Part shown: positions 26,855 to 35,754 of the stretch, piece by piece
How positions within the stretch are numbered: position 1 is the first letter of the stretch
How the letters are laid out: each line of letters starts with the position of its first letter
Origin: CAYRPN01 sp964426135
GTDB lineage: Bacteria; Planctomycetota; Phycisphaerae; Phycisphaerales; Phycisphaeraceae
NCBI GenBank assembly: GCA_964426135.1
Contig: CAYRPN010000027.1
Span: forward strand, 1-53,682
Direction of reading: 5' to 3'
DNA length: 53,682 nucleotides
Position numbers and translations under genes: made by a program
Notes under the pieces: model-generated
The model's input: only the letters and a program-made list of their open reading frames with translations
Database searches by the model: none
Told to the model about the DNA's origin: nothing

Positions 26855-28036
26855 ATGCTCGCCTCCGACCTGATCACCGTTCTTCGCAAGCTCGCTCCCG
26901 AGGCGTTGGCTGAGACGTGGGACAAGGTCGGCCTGCAGGTGGGCGACGCATCGTGGAAGCTGCGGAAGCCGCGCGTGCTGCTGTGCATCGACCTGACGGC
27001 GGCGGTGATGGCGGAGGCGGTGGCCCGCGATGTGTCGATGATCGTGGCGTACCATCCGCCGATTTTCGAGCCGGTGCCGACGCTGCTCGAATCGAACTGG
27101 AAGCAGCGGATTCTGATGGAGGCGGTGTCGCGTCGCATTGCGATCTATTCGCCGCACACCGCGCTCGATGCGGCGCCGGGCGGGATCAATGACTGGCTTT
27201 GCGAGAGCGCGCTGCCCGGCGTGTTGCGGGCGGTGGGGCCGTTTGCGAAGAAGGGGGCTGTGGCCACCGGCGGGAGCATCCGCGCGATTCGGCCCGCCAA
27301 CCCGACGAAGAAGGAGCGTCCGTACAAGCTTGTCACCTTCGTGCCTTCGAAAGATCTGCCCGCGCTCGCCGCGGCGCTGTTCGAGGCCGGCGCGGGCAGC
27401 ATCGGCGATTACGACCAGTGCTCGTTCAGCGTCGAGGGCGAGGGCACTTTCCGCGGCGGTGATTCGACGAATCCCACCATCGGTCAGCGCGGCCGGCTGG
27501 AGCGTGTGGTCGAGCGCCGCTTCGAAACGATCCTGCCCGCGCACAGACTCGCTTCCGTCATGGCGGCGCTGATGCGGGCGCATCCTTACGAAGAGCCGGC
27601 GTTCGACCTGATTCGGCTCGACCTGCCGCCGGCGTCGGGCGGCGAAGGCGTCGGACAGGGCCGCGTCGTGGAACTCGACAAGCCCATTCAACTCGCCGAC
27701 TGGCTTGGCCGTCTGAAACGGCTGCTGGGCGTGAAGCATCTGGAAGTGGCGACGCCGCGGCAGGCGAGCGCCATCCGCCGCATCGGGTTCTGCGCCGGCG
27801 CCGGCGGATCGCTCATGGACGAGGCCGGCCCGATCGACGCCTTCTTCACCGGCGAAGTCCGGCACCATCAGGCGCTGGCGGCGCGGGAATCAGGCCGCGT
27901 CGTGGTGCTGGCCGGTCATTCGCAGACGGAGCGCCCGTACCTGGCGGTCTACCGTCGTCACATCGAGAAACTGGTCGGCCCCGCGCTCGAGATCGTGATC
28001 AGCCGCGAGGATCAGCCGCCCACGCAATGGCGGTGA
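26855..28036 (+). CDS. Nif3-like dinuclear metal centre hexameric protein
   Basis: 393 aa. It is a Nif3/YbgI family protein, often annotated GTP cyclohydrolase 1 type 2, forming a toroidal hexamer with two metal ions. The start matches the family (LRKLAPEALAETWDKVGLQVG). Metal ligands are visible in IVAYHPPIFEP (H67), SPHTALDAAPGG, and the C-terminal GHSQTERPYL. The length and the central domain (about 130-250, with KLVTFVPSKDLPALAAALFE) show the longer PII-like-insert version. The true cellular role is unresolved in all organisms. Confidence 0.92.
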   Translation: MLASDLITVLRKLAPEALAETWDKVGLQVGDASWKLRKPRVLLCIDLTAAVMAEAVARDVSMIVAYHPPIFEPVPTLLESNWKQRILMEAVSRRIAIYSPHTALDAAPGGINDWLCESALPGVLRAVGPFAKKGAVATGGSIRAIRPANPTKKERPYKLVTFVPSKDLPALAAALFEAGAGSIGDYDQCSFSVEGEGTFRGGDSTNPTIGQRGRLERVVERRFETILPAHRLASVMAALMRAHPYEEPAFDLIRLDLPPASGGEGVGQGRVVELDKPIQLADWLGRLKRLLGVKHLEVATPRQASAIRRIGFCAGAGGSLMDEAGPIDAFFTGEVRHHQALAARESGRVVVLAGHSQTERPYLAVYRRHIEKLVGPALEIVISREDQPPTQWR

Positions 28037-28074
28037 TGTCGCTTGATCCACGCCGTCGCAATCACCAACGTCCT

Positions 28075-28548
28075 TCACCTGATCGCCGCCCTGCGAACCA
28101 GGCCCGCGATGCCTTGACCGCGCATCACGCCGATCATGACCAGGAGCAGTCCGCACCCCACGGCACCGACGACCAACCCCATGGGCAGGGCGATGCAGCC
28201 GATCACCCCGGTGGCGATCCACACGCAGAAATTGACGAGAAGAAACGCCGCAATCACCCAGCCGCGGAACTCGATCCGGCTGGCGACGATGAGATGGGTG
28301 TTGTTCTCCATCACGCGCAATTCGCCGGCGGTGACGCCGTTCAGCGGATTCCCCGCGCCGGCGAGGCGGAGCAGTCCGGTGTGGAAACGGACGACCTGAT
28401 CGCGGCCCACCTCGACTTCGGCAGCGCCGGCTCCGCGCAGTTCCGCCGCCAGTTGGGCGATGACTTCATCGCGGGGTCGCGCCTGGGCGCGGGCGAATTG
28501 CCACGATCGTTCAGCGGGGAGAAGTTTTTCGACGAGTGAACGGAGCAT
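28075..28548 (-). CDS. Hypothetical membrane protein, 157 aa
   Basis: The N-terminal 90 residues are soluble and charged (RDEVIAQLAAELRGAGAAEV). They are followed by two hydrophobic helices (about 95-118 and 122-145) and a basic tail (GLVRRAAIR). No family is recognised. It is 24 bases downstream of argF on the same strand, so it is possibly the last gene of an argB-argF unit, though nothing links it to arginine synthesis. Confidence 0.6.
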   Translation of the reverse strand: MLRSLVEKLLPAERSWQFARAQARPRDEVIAQLAAELRGAGAAEVEVGRDQVVRFHTGLLRLAGAGNPLNGVTAGELRVMENNTHLIVASRIEFRGWVIAAFLLVNFCVWIATGVIGCIALPMGLVVGAVGCGLLLVMIGVMRGQGIAGLVRRAAIR

Positions 28549-28572
28549 TCGGATGCGCCGGCCGGCGCGGTC

Positions 28573-29553
28573 TCACATGCCGCCCATGAGCACCGCCAGC
28601 AGCCCCTTCTGCGCGTGCAGGCGGTTGTGCGCCTGCGGGAACACCCGGCTGCGCGGACCGTCGAGCACGGCATCGGTGATCTCCACATTGCGGTACGCCG
28701 GCAGGCAGTGCAGCACGATGCACTGCTCCGGAGCCTTGGCGAGCAGCGCTTCGTTGACCTGGAAATCCTTGAACGCATTCCTGCGGGCGGCGGCCTCGGC
28801 TTCCTGGCCCATGGAAATCCAGGTGTCGGCGTAGATCGCGTCGGCGTAGCGCACCGCGTCGGCGGGGTCCTGCGTCACCTCCAGATTCAGGTCCGGGCAG
28901 TAACGCATGATCGTGTCCTGCACCTCGCTGGTGATCTCGTAGCCCGGCGGGCTCGCCAGCACGAAGTTCATCCCCAGCCGCCCGCACATCACCGCGAGAC
29001 TGTGCGCCACGTTGTTGCCATCGCCCACGAAGGCGAGCGTGCGGCCCTTCAGGTCGCGGCCGAACTCGTCCATCATCGTCATCGCATCCGCCAGCGCCTG
29101 GCATGGATGCGAATAGTCGGACAAGGCGTTGATGACGGGGATCGTGCTGTGGGCGGAGAGTTCGATGAGCTTCTGATGCTCGAACACGCGGGCCATGATG
29201 CCATGCACCATGCCGCTGAGAACACGGGCGACGTCGGCGGGGCTCTCGCGCTTGCCCAGGCCCACCTGTTCGCTGACCATCACGATGCAGTTGCCGCCCA
29301 GTTCGTACATCGCCTGCTGGAAGCTGACGTTGGTGCGCAGCGACGGCTTCTCGAAGATCATCGCCAGCGTCTTGCCCGCCAGCACGGGATCGTTGCGCTG
29401 ACCGGCATGGCGCTCGGCGCGCAGTTTAAAACCCACGTCGAAGATGCGGTGCAGCACATCGATGGGCGTCTCGGCGACGGTGATGAAGTGCGCAACCGAG
29501 GATGATTTCGGATTTCGGATTTCGGATTTCGGATTGGTTGTCATGGCGGTCAT
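28573..29553 (-). CDS. argF: Ornithine carbamoyltransferase with repeat-encoded N-terminus
   Basis: 326 aa. It makes citrulline from ornithine and carbamoyl phosphate in arginine synthesis. The carbamoyl-phosphate loop is KPSLRTNVSFQ (71-74 core), the HPCQ motif is at 149-152, and the HCLP motif is at 282-285. The conserved enzyme begins near AHFITVAETPIDVLHRI. Before it, residues 4-18 (TTNPKSEIRNPKSSS) come from an ATCCGAAATC repeat (29504-29537), so an intergenic repeat has become the start of the protein. ATG 29544 is an alternative start. argB lies upstream on the same strand after a 230-bp repeat-filled gap. Confidence 0.94.
   Translation of the reverse strand: MTAMTTNPKSEIRNPKSSSVAHFITVAETPIDVLHRIFDVGFKLRAERHAGQRNDPVLAGKTLAMIFEKPSLRTNVSFQQAMYELGGNCIVMVSEQVGLGKRESPADVARVLSGMVHGIMARVFEHQKLIELSAHSTIPVINALSDYSHPCQALADAMTMMDEFGRDLKGRTLAFVGDGNNVAHSLAVMCGRLGMNFVLASPPGYEITSEVQDTIMRYCPDLNLEVTQDPADAVRYADAIYADTWISMGQEAEAAARRNAFKDFQVNEALLAKAPEQCIVLHCLPAYRNVEITDAVLDGPRSRVFPQAHNRLHAQKGLLAVLMGGM
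29504..29537. repeat. GATTTCGGATTTCGG tandem repeat within argF
   Basis: About four units of the GATTTCG kind, in frame at the argF 5' end. The same unit forms a large inverted array at 52620-52780. Confidence 0.88.
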
Positions 29554-29574
29554 GCCAGTTCTCCGGCAGGCAAA

Positions 29575-29783
29575 AGCGGGAAGCCGTCAGCCTTCAGCCG
29601 ACAGCCGTTAGCAAGAAGAATCACGCCAGCCTTGTAGGGTGGGCACTGCCCACCACACTCAACCTCGCGCGGTCTTCGCGGTGGGCGGTGCCCACCCTAC
29701 CACGACCCGCGCCTTTCACATTCAATGTCACGTCACCGTCAGCCATCAAAGCTAATGGCTGACGGCTAACGGCTCCCGGCTCT
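29575..29783. repeat. Nested repeats between argF and argB
   Basis: Outer layer: AGCCGTCAGCCTTCAGCCGA near 29582 mirrored by AATGGCTGACGGCTAACGGC near 29754. Inner layer: a GTAG-headed hairpin pair, GTAGGGTGGGCACTGCCCAC (29634) and GTGGGCGGTGCCCACCCTAC (to 29700). On the minus strand, the argB stop TGA is followed directly by the outer layer. Confidence 0.85.
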
Positions 29784-30677
29784 TCACAGCACAATCTCAG
29801 TTCCCACGCCTCGCTCGGTGTACACCTCCAGCAGCAGCGAGTGCGGGAGGCGGCCGTCGATGATGTGCGCCTTGTTCACGCCTCCTTCGAGGCCGGTGAA
29901 CGCGGCCTCCACCTTCGGCAGCATGCCGGCGCTGATGACGCCGTTGCGGATGAGCTCTTCGATCTGCGCCTTGGTCAGATGCGTGGCGAGGCTGCCCGCG
30001 TCGTCCTTGCTGGTGCGGATGCCGTGCGTGTCGGACACGAGCACGAGCTTGTCGGCCTTCACCGCCGCGGCGACCATGCCGGCGACGCTGTCGGCGTTGA
30101 CGTTCAGCTTGCTGCCGGCCGCGTCGCGGGCGATCGGGGCGATGACCGGAATCCACTCCGCCTCGGTCAGCGCTCGCAGCAACTCGGCATTCACCCACTC
30201 CACCTCGCCGACGTAGCCGATGTCCACGCGACGCTTGGGCTGCTCGGCGCTTTCACCCGCCACATCCAGGAACATTTTCTTCGCGAACACCGCGCAGCTC
30301 CCGAGGCTGTGCAGGCCCATCGCCTTGTGCTCCACGGCGTGAATCTGATCCACGATCCACTTGTTGATGTCGTTGACCAGCACGTGCTCAGCGATCGCCA
30401 GCGTGCGCTCGTCCGTGTAGCGCCGGCCCTGCACGAACTGCGCTTCCAGGCCCGCCTTCTTCATCGCTTCGGTGATGCCCTTGCCGCCGCCGTGAACGAT
30501 GATCGGCCTCATGCCCACCGCGTCCATGAAGCACACATCCATGATGAGCTTCGACAGCGTCTCCGGCTCATCCATGATCGAGCCGCCGATCTTCACCACG
30601 ATCGTCTTGCCCTCGAACTGACGGATGTATTTGTGCGCCTCGACGAGCGCGGCGGCTTTGGCAATCGCGTCTTGCAT
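29784..30677 (-). CDS. argB: Acetylglutamate kinase
   Basis: 297 aa from ATG 30677 (MQDAIAKAAALVEAHKYIRQ). It phosphorylates N-acetylglutamate in arginine synthesis. The family motifs are visible: GKTIVVKIGGSIMD, PIIVHGGGKGITEAMKKAG, VNADSVAGMVAAAVKADKLV, and the C-terminal LEGGVNKAHIIDGRLPHSLL. The N-terminal helix suggests the hexameric, arginine-sensitive type, which is inference. The open frame continues upstream to 30929 but encodes no conserved residues. Confidence 0.96.
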   Translation of the reverse strand: MQDAIAKAAALVEAHKYIRQFEGKTIVVKIGGSIMDEPETLSKLIMDVCFMDAVGMRPIIVHGGGKGITEAMKKAGLEAQFVQGRRYTDERTLAIAEHVLVNDINKWIVDQIHAVEHKAMGLHSLGSCAVFAKKMFLDVAGESAEQPKRRVDIGYVGEVEWVNAELLRALTEAEWIPVIAPIARDAAGSKLNVNADSVAGMVAAAVKADKLVLVSDTHGIRTSKDDAGSLATHLTKAQIEELIRNGVISAGMLPKVEAAFTGLEGGVNKAHIIDGRLPHSLLLEVYTERGVGTEIVL

Positions 30678-30880
30678 GGCAGTGGGAAATCCTTCAAACG
30701 GGATGCGGCGATCAATCACAGGGGAAGGGGACAAGTTTACCGCCACCTTCCGGACGTTGCAAAATGAGTTGTGCGTTAACAGACCGCGAGGGGTGCCCAT
30801 TCTTCCGGCGGGAGAGGGGGCCGCAACGCCGCCCCCGGAAAGACCGGCACACCCATACCGCCAGCCATTTTCTCGAAAGT

Positions 30881-31273
30881 AAGGAACGGGACTGAAATAA
30901 GGCTCATCCGGCATCTGCGTACTTGACAATTGTTGAAGCGGGCGCGTCGGAGTCTTGAACAGAGCCGGAGTCTGTGACTCCGGTCGGTTTGAAGCGGCTC
31001 AATGCCGCTTCAAAACGAACTTGCGCCTTGCATTGCTGGTTGCAAGTGCGTTCGCCGCGCCGAGCTTCGCCTCGCCGGATTCGATCCGGCTCGGCGAACC
31101 GGAGTCACAGACTCCGGCTCTGACAAGACAACTACGCATTCGCCGGATGAACCCGAAATAAGTTCTCCATTTATTAGCCGGCGGGCTTGCCCGCCGAGAC
31201 GCCCTCGGCGGGCAAGCCCGCCGGCTAAATGGGGGACCGCCAATTCGCGAAGCTATTTCGGCCCCGTTCCTAA
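30881..31273. mobile_element. Large nested inverted repeat with family-A-like ends
   Basis: The left end is AAGGAACGGGACTGAAATAA; the right end read in reverse is TTAGGAACGGGGCCGAAATA. Inside, GAGCCGGAGTCTGTGACTCC (about 30962) is mirrored by GGAGTCACAGACTCCGGCTC (about 31101), and 31168-31232 is a double hairpin TTAGCCGGCGGGCTTGCCCG with its inverse. No gene is found in 30678-31294. Confidence 0.7.
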
Positions 31274-31294
31274 GTCGAAGCCATCGCCGCGCGA

Positions 31295-31873
31295 TCACTT
31301 CGTTTCTTTGATCTTCAGATTGCGATACTCCATCTGGCCGCGGTCGGCTTCCAGGCCGATGGGCCCGGTGGGGGGCAGCTTCAGCGCGGCTTCGAGCACT
31401 TCGCCATTGCAGGTGCAGTGGGCCACGTTGTCCTTCACCACGACCACGATCTCGTTCCAGTCCTGCGGCTTGTACTTCTTCAGATTCTTGTACGGGCCGG
31501 CCACGGGGTAATCGCGCACCTGCAGTTGCGGCCCGCGCAGGAACAGACCGCTGTCGGCGTTGACGGCGGCGCGGAACTCGACGCGCAGCTCGAAGTCCTT
31601 GCCGAACTTGGCGGTGGTCCAGAGCTGGGCGAGGCCCTTGCCGGGGTTGACGACGATCATGCCGTCTTTGGCGGTGTAGCGTTTGTCGGTGGACTCGCTT
31701 CTGCCGTCGAAGGTTTCATCCTTCTTGTCTTTGCCGTTCCCCTTGTAGCCCCAGCCGGTGAGATCCTTGCCGATGAGTTCGATGACGCCTTCCTCGGCTT
31801 TCTTGTCCTCCGCGAAGGCGGAGGCGAAGAGACCAAGGGCGAAAAGCACGGTGATGGTGGCAAGTCGGAGCAT
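31295..31873 (-). CDS. Secreted DUF1080 (3-keto-disaccharide hydrolase-like) protein
   Basis: 192 aa with a Sec signal peptide (MLRLATITVLFALGLFASAF, cleavage near ASAFA). The mature part fits the DUF1080 beta-sandwich: IELIGKDLTGWGY, DGMIVVNPG, FELRVEFRA..NADSGLFLRG, and the ending GPIGLEADRGQMEYRNLKIK. Such domains are common in Planctomycetota and are linked to hydrolysis or binding of keto-sugars. It stands alone, convergent with the nested repeat. Confidence 0.9.
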   Translation of the reverse strand: MLRLATITVLFALGLFASAFAEDKKAEEGVIELIGKDLTGWGYKGNGKDKKDETFDGRSESTDKRYTAKDGMIVVNPGKGLAQLWTTAKFGKDFELRVEFRAAVNADSGLFLRGPQLQVRDYPVAGPYKNLKKYKPQDWNEIVVVVKDNVAHCTCNGEVLEAALKLPPTGPIGLEADRGQMEYRNLKIKETK

Positions 31874-31955
31874 GGAACTTTCCTTTGAGAGAGTGGACGC
31901 GGCGGGTTTCGCAGGCTGGGTCGAGTCCGCAAATCCCGATCAGGTTCTTGTGAGT

Positions 31956-32040
31956 CTCGTGCAAAGGTGCAAGGCACGCAAGGCACGCAAAGCATGCAAA
32001 GGCGGCGGCTGTCTTCGCGAGCTTCGCGCCTTTGCGCGAG
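31956..32040. repeat. GCAAAGGCGC-type inverted repeat upstream of the DUF1080 gene
   Basis: CTCGTGCAAAGGTGCAAGGC and CACGCAAAGCATGCAAAGG face TTCGCGCCTTTGCGCGAG. It is of the same kind as the core of the 7140-7470 structure. The rest of 31874-32115 has no gene. Confidence 0.8.
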
Positions 32041-32115
32041 GTTCAAGCGTTCGGTGGTCAGACTCACCCCACCTCTCATCGATTCGCCGAACCGACGCGC
32101 GAGTTACGCCTTCAT

Positions 32116-33330
32116 TCACGGGGTGCGCATGAATTTCAAATACGCCTGCACACCTTGCCGGATCGTCGCGAGAGAGACCCATTCATCCTTGGTGTGCGCC
32201 GGGTACGGATCGCCCGGCCCCCAGACGATCGTGGGCAGGCCGGCCGCCGCCAGATCGCCGCCGTTGGTGGCGAAGGGCGCGCCGATGGGTGACGCGGGCA
32301 GGTTCATGGATCGCAGCACGTTCTGCACCTTGCCCAGGAACGCAGCGCTCGACTGTTCGTGCAGCGGCGGCGCCCAGCGCGTCACCTTCATGTCCACCTT
32401 CAACTCAGCATCCGCCTGCCGCACCGTGTCGATCACCTTCTCCAGCGCGTCGGTTGCGCTTTCGATGGTCTCGCCGGGCGCCAGTCGGCGGTCGATCTGG
32501 ATTTCGCATTTGTCGGCGAGGATGTTCACCTGCGATCCGCCGCGGATGATGTTGATCGTGCACACGGCGCCGCCGGTGAGCGGATGCTCCGCGTCGAGTT
32601 TGGCGATGTAGTCGTCCTCGATGGCCTGCATGACCTTCATCATCATGCGGATGGCGGATTTGCCGAGATACGGCGCGGCGGAGTGGGCGGCCACGCCGGT
32701 GGTGGTGACGGTCCAGCGGGTGACGCCGTTGTGGGCGATGACGGGTCGGAGCATGGTCGGTTCGCCGACGATGACGGCGCTGGGCCGCCACGGCAGCGAA
32801 GGCAGATCGTGCTCGATGAAAGAGACGACGCCGGTCATGTTGATTTCTTCATCGACGCTCAGCAGCAAGGCGATGTTGTTGGGCCGGTCGCCGGCGGCGG
32901 CGTATTCCTTGAGCGCCCAGAGCGCCGCGGCTCCGGTGCCTTTGGTGTCGCAAGCGCCGCGGCCGAGCAGTTTGTCGCCTTGGATTTCGCCGCCGAAGGG
33001 CGCGATGGTCATGCCATCGATGGCGACGGTGTCCAGGTGGCTGTCGAAAAGAATCCACGGCGCTGCGGCTGGCGAAGAAGCAGCCGGCGCGGTGATGAGC
33101 AATTGGTCCGCCGACGCAAACGCACACGCACCCAGTTCGCGCTGTTTGGGTACTGCGAAACGCCACGGCAGTTTCGCGACGTGCAATCCCCACGCGGCGG
33201 CGACCTGTGCGAGGTAATCCGCCAGAGGTTGTTCAGGCTTGGGCCGCCGTGAAATCTCCGCGTTCACCGAATCGAACTGCACCATGCGCTGCAGCAGTTG
33301 GTCGACGGAAGCGGGCGGCGAGAACGACAT
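32116..33330 (-). CDS. M20 family metallo-deacylase (ArgE/DapE-like)
   Basis: 404 aa. It is a two-zinc amidohydrolase of the ArgE/DapE/CPG2 family. Predicted zinc ligands and catalytic residues: H98 and D100 in LFDSHLDTVAID, D128 in GRGACDTKGTG, and E161/E162 in SVDEEINMTG. A dimerisation domain follows (TRWTVTTTGVAAHSAAPYLG). The C-terminus FATNGGDLAAAGLPTIVWGP is typical. It may be the acetylornithine deacetylase of the arginine route, given argB and argF nearby, but substrate cannot be fixed by sequence. Confidence 0.88.
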   Translation of the reverse strand: MSFSPPASVDQLLQRMVQFDSVNAEISRRPKPEQPLADYLAQVAAAWGLHVAKLPWRFAVPKQRELGACAFASADQLLITAPAASSPAAAPWILFDSHLDTVAIDGMTIAPFGGEIQGDKLLGRGACDTKGTGAAALWALKEYAAAGDRPNNIALLLSVDEEINMTGVVSFIEHDLPSLPWRPSAVIVGEPTMLRPVIAHNGVTRWTVTTTGVAAHSAAPYLGKSAIRMMMKVMQAIEDDYIAKLDAEHPLTGGAVCTINIIRGGSQVNILADKCEIQIDRRLAPGETIESATDALEKVIDTVRQADAELKVDMKVTRWAPPLHEQSSAAFLGKVQNVLRSMNLPASPIGAPFATNGGDLAAAGLPTIVWGPGDPYPAHTKDEWVSLATIRQGVQAYLKFMRTP

Positions 33331-33370
33331 GGCTGGAAGATAGCAGAACCGTGGTTCGGGTTTCGGGTCG

Positions 33371-33535
33371 AAGGAGCCAAGCAGGAACTACTTCGCAGAC
33401 TGGCGTCGACTCCGACGTAGGGTGCGTCAAGGCTCGGCGCGGACGCACCACAGTTGACTGAGAACGCAACGCGGTGCGTCCGCGCGGACTTGACGCACCC
33501 TACCCCAAACTGCGAAGTTGTTCTTGTACGGCTCC
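33371..33535. mobile_element. MITE-like element, family B copy 2, with nested GTAG hairpin
   Basis: TIRs AAGGAGCCAAGCAGGAACTA and, reversed, CGGAGCCGTACAAGAACAAC, both followed by CTTCGCAG. Nested at 33418-33503 is GTAGGGTGCGTCAAGGCTCG facing GGACTTGACGCACCCTAC. The gap 33331-33641 also contains (CCCGACA)-like units at 33606-33630. Confidence 0.72.
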
Positions 33536-33641
33536 GAAGGCACACCGCCGATGGGATTTCGATATCCAATCACAATGGCCACTGAAAGAGCATCGATTGC
33601 CTTTTACCCGACACCCGACACCCGACACCCGCTCTCGCCCA

Positions 33642-34256
33642 TCAATGCCGGCCATACTTCGGTATCTCGAAATCCGGCGGCAGCACATCCAGCCCCGGCG
33701 GCGGCGGGTTGGCGCGCACCTCGCGCCGGGCGGCGACCGTGAAGCACAGCACGATGATCGAGATGACGCAGAAGCCGGCGTTGACGCCGCGCGCGAACGA
33801 GGAGGCCTGTCCGATCCACAGGCACACGCCCGCCAGGATCAGCGAGAACAGCCACGCGCACGCCGAGACCAGCGCGCCGATCGAGGCCCGCGGCTTATCC
33901 GCCTGCAGTCCCAGCCCGAATCCTGCCAGCGCCAGGCCGCACACCGTGGAGAACACCACCATGATCGATGCGCCGGCCCTGCCCGGCTCGTCGAGCATTT
34001 TGCGGAAGGTGATGACGATGTCCTCCTTCTCATGCACTTTGCGTTCCGCCTGCTGTGCGGTCATGACGTCTTCCCACAGGCCGGAGGACGAGCAGACGCA
34101 GCAGGTGGTGAGAAACAGGATGACGCCGACGATCTGCAGGAGCACGCCGGTGCCCTGTGCGAAAGCGCGGGGCGGCGGCGGTGTGGCGGCAGGCGCGTTG
34201 CCATCGGGTGAAGAGGCAGGATTGGGAGGCGGGTTGGACAAGTCGGGTTCCTGCAT
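33642..34256 (-). CDS. Hypothetical four-helix membrane protein
   Basis: 204 aa. A Pro/Asn/Ala-rich cytoplasmic N-terminus is followed by four hydrophobic segments (about 35-58, 96-116, 123-147, 156-177) and a Pro-rich tail. No family is recognised. It starts seven bases after the stop of the next upstream gene on the same strand and is likely translated with it; both have two pairs of helices and may form a complex (inference). Confidence 0.65.
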   Translation of the reverse strand: MQEPDLSNPPPNPASSPDGNAPAATPPPPRAFAQGTGVLLQIVGVILFLTTCCVCSSSGLWEDVMTAQQAERKVHEKEDIVITFRKMLDEPGRAGASIMVVFSTVCGLALAGFGLGLQADKPRASIGALVSACAWLFSLILAGVCLWIGQASSFARGVNAGFCVISIIVLCFTVAARREVRANPPPPGLDVLPPDFEIPKYGRH

Positions 34257-34263
34257 GTGGCAG

Positions 34264-34836
34264 CTATTGATTGAGTTCCCGCCGGGCCGCGGCGATCACC
34301 TGCGCCACATTTCGCGCCTGCATGGCGATGCGGCAGCCGATGAGCAGACGCAGCACATAAAGCAGGCCGACCATCGGCGTGCCCAGCACGAGCACGTTGA
34401 TCGTCAGCGCCGGCGGATCGCCGGCGGCGAACGCCGCGCCGGCCTGCCGCAGCAGCAGCGCGCCCAGCACGAACAACTGCATCATCGCCAGGATCATCGC
34501 GAGCGTGATGGCGACTGAACTGCCGCGGGTGATCTTGAAACTCGCCAGGACATAGGCGATGCCCGGCAGCACGCCCAGGGTCGCGATGCTTGCCGCGGCG
34601 GGCAGGAGCAGCGTCTGGAGCGTCACGGCGTTGTCGTAGGTGATCCGCTCGACGCCGAGAAAATCCTGTATCTCCGCGGCCGACCACGTGGATGATCTGG
34701 CCACGAGGCCCGCAAGAACGCCGAAGACAGCCATCTCGATGACGCCCAGCATCCGCGTTGCGGCCGCCGCCGGCCGCGGCGCAGAATCGTCGCGGGCAGA
34801 CGCGGGAGTTTCGGGTTGATGGGCTTGGGCGTTCAC
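34264..34836 (-). CDS. Hypothetical four-helix membrane protein (partner of the 204-aa protein)
   Basis: 190 aa from a GTG at 34836 (VNAQAHQPETPASARDDSAP). The open frame runs far upstream through panB but that part is a shadow. Four hydrophobic stretches follow a Pro/Ala-rich start. The last (PMVGLLYVLRLLIGCRIAMQ) leads to a charged C-terminal helix. The function is unknown. Confidence 0.6.
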   Translation of the reverse strand: MNAQAHQPETPASARDDSAPRPAAAATRMLGVIEMAVFGVLAGLVARSSTWSAAEIQDFLGVERITYDNAVTLQTLLLPAAASIATLGVLPGIAYVLASFKITRGSSVAITLAMILAMMQLFVLGALLLRQAGAAFAAGDPPALTINVLVLGTPMVGLLYVLRLLIGCRIAMQARNVAQVIAAARRELNQ

Positions 34837-34844
34837 AGAGTTGT

Positions 34845-34895
34845 TCGGCGCGATGCGGTGCGAAGCGGGGCGAAGCGGTGCGAAGCGGCGCGACG
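34845..34895. repeat. GCGAAGCGGT tandem repeat after panB
   Basis: Four to five degenerate 10-bp units (GCGAAGCGGG, GCGAAGCGGT, GCGAAGCGGC) fill the short space between panB and the membrane-protein pair. They begin at the panB stop codon on the minus strand. Confidence 0.8.
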
Positions 34896-35738
34896 TCACT
34901 TCTGCATCTTGTAGGGATGATCGTCGGCGAGGTATTTGCCTGATTCGACGAGCGTGGCCCATTCGCCGGCGGCTTTCTGCAACTGCTCGCCGAGATTCGT
35001 CACGGGCTTGACGAAGGGCGGATGCCACGTGGTCAGCCCGACCAGGTCGTGCAGGACGACGACATGGCCGTGGCACGCGGGGCCCGCGCCGCAGCCGACG
35101 ACGGGGATGGGTTCGCCGCCGCGCGGCGACACAGCCAGGCGGACGATGCGCTGGGAAACTTCGGTGGGCACTGCTTCCAGCAGCAGCATGGCGGCGCCGC
35201 GCATGATCATGTCCTCGGCGGTGGCGACGATCTCGTCCGCCTCGCGCGGCGTCCGACCGGCGGAACGGTAGCCGCCGCTGGCGCGCACCTGCTGCGGACG
35301 CGAACCGAGATGGGCGACAACCGGGATGCCGGCGCGGCTCATGCGCTCCACCAGCGAGCCGAAGCTGCCATCGACTTCCAGCTTGACCGCGTCGGCTGCT
35401 CCTTCGGTCAGGAACGCCATGGCGTTCTTCACGGCCTCGTCGTCGCCGCACTGGTAGGAGCCGAACGGCATGTCCGCCATGATGAATGCCTGCGGCGCGC
35501 CGCGGCGCACGGCGGCGGTGAGTTCGATCAACAGCGGAAGCTTGGCGGGCAGCGTGGAATCGTGGCCGAAAATCATCTCCGCCGCGGTGTCGCCGACCAG
35601 CAGGCACTGCACGCCGCCGCGCGTGAGCCACCGGGCGGTGGTGGCGTCGTAGCAGGTGAGCATCGGAAACGGCCTGCCGGCGCGCACCCATTGACGGAGC
35701 GTTCGCAGCGTGATGCGGGGATTCGGATCGGTGGACAT
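34896..35738 (-). CDS. panB: 3-methyl-2-oxobutanoate hydroxymethyltransferase
   Basis: 280 aa. It adds a hydroxymethyl group from methylene-THF to 2-oxoisovalerate to give ketopantoate, the first step of pantothenate synthesis. Motifs: FPMLTCYDATTARWL (metal-binding Asp), LLVGDTAAEMIFGHDSTLP, MADMPFGSYQ, and AVKLEVDGSF. Family members are about 265 aa, so this one is slightly long. panC is not adjacent. Confidence 0.95.
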   Translation of the reverse strand: MSTDPNPRITLRTLRQWVRAGRPFPMLTCYDATTARWLTRGGVQCLLVGDTAAEMIFGHDSTLPAKLPLLIELTAAVRRGAPQAFIMADMPFGSYQCGDDEAVKNAMAFLTEGAADAVKLEVDGSFGSLVERMSRAGIPVVAHLGSRPQQVRASGGYRSAGRTPREADEIVATAEDMIMRGAAMLLLEAVPTEVSQRIVRLAVSPRGGEPIPVVGCGAGPACHGHVVVLHDLVGLTTWHPPFVKPVTNLGEQLQKAAGEWATLVESGKYLADDHPYKMQK

Positions 35739-35754
35739 GGCGGGATTATAGGGA

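Noticed and set aside
34264..35691. A 475-aa protein overlapping panB
   Set aside because: panB is a clear gene in another frame. The long frame is a high-GC shadow that happens to join the membrane-protein gene.
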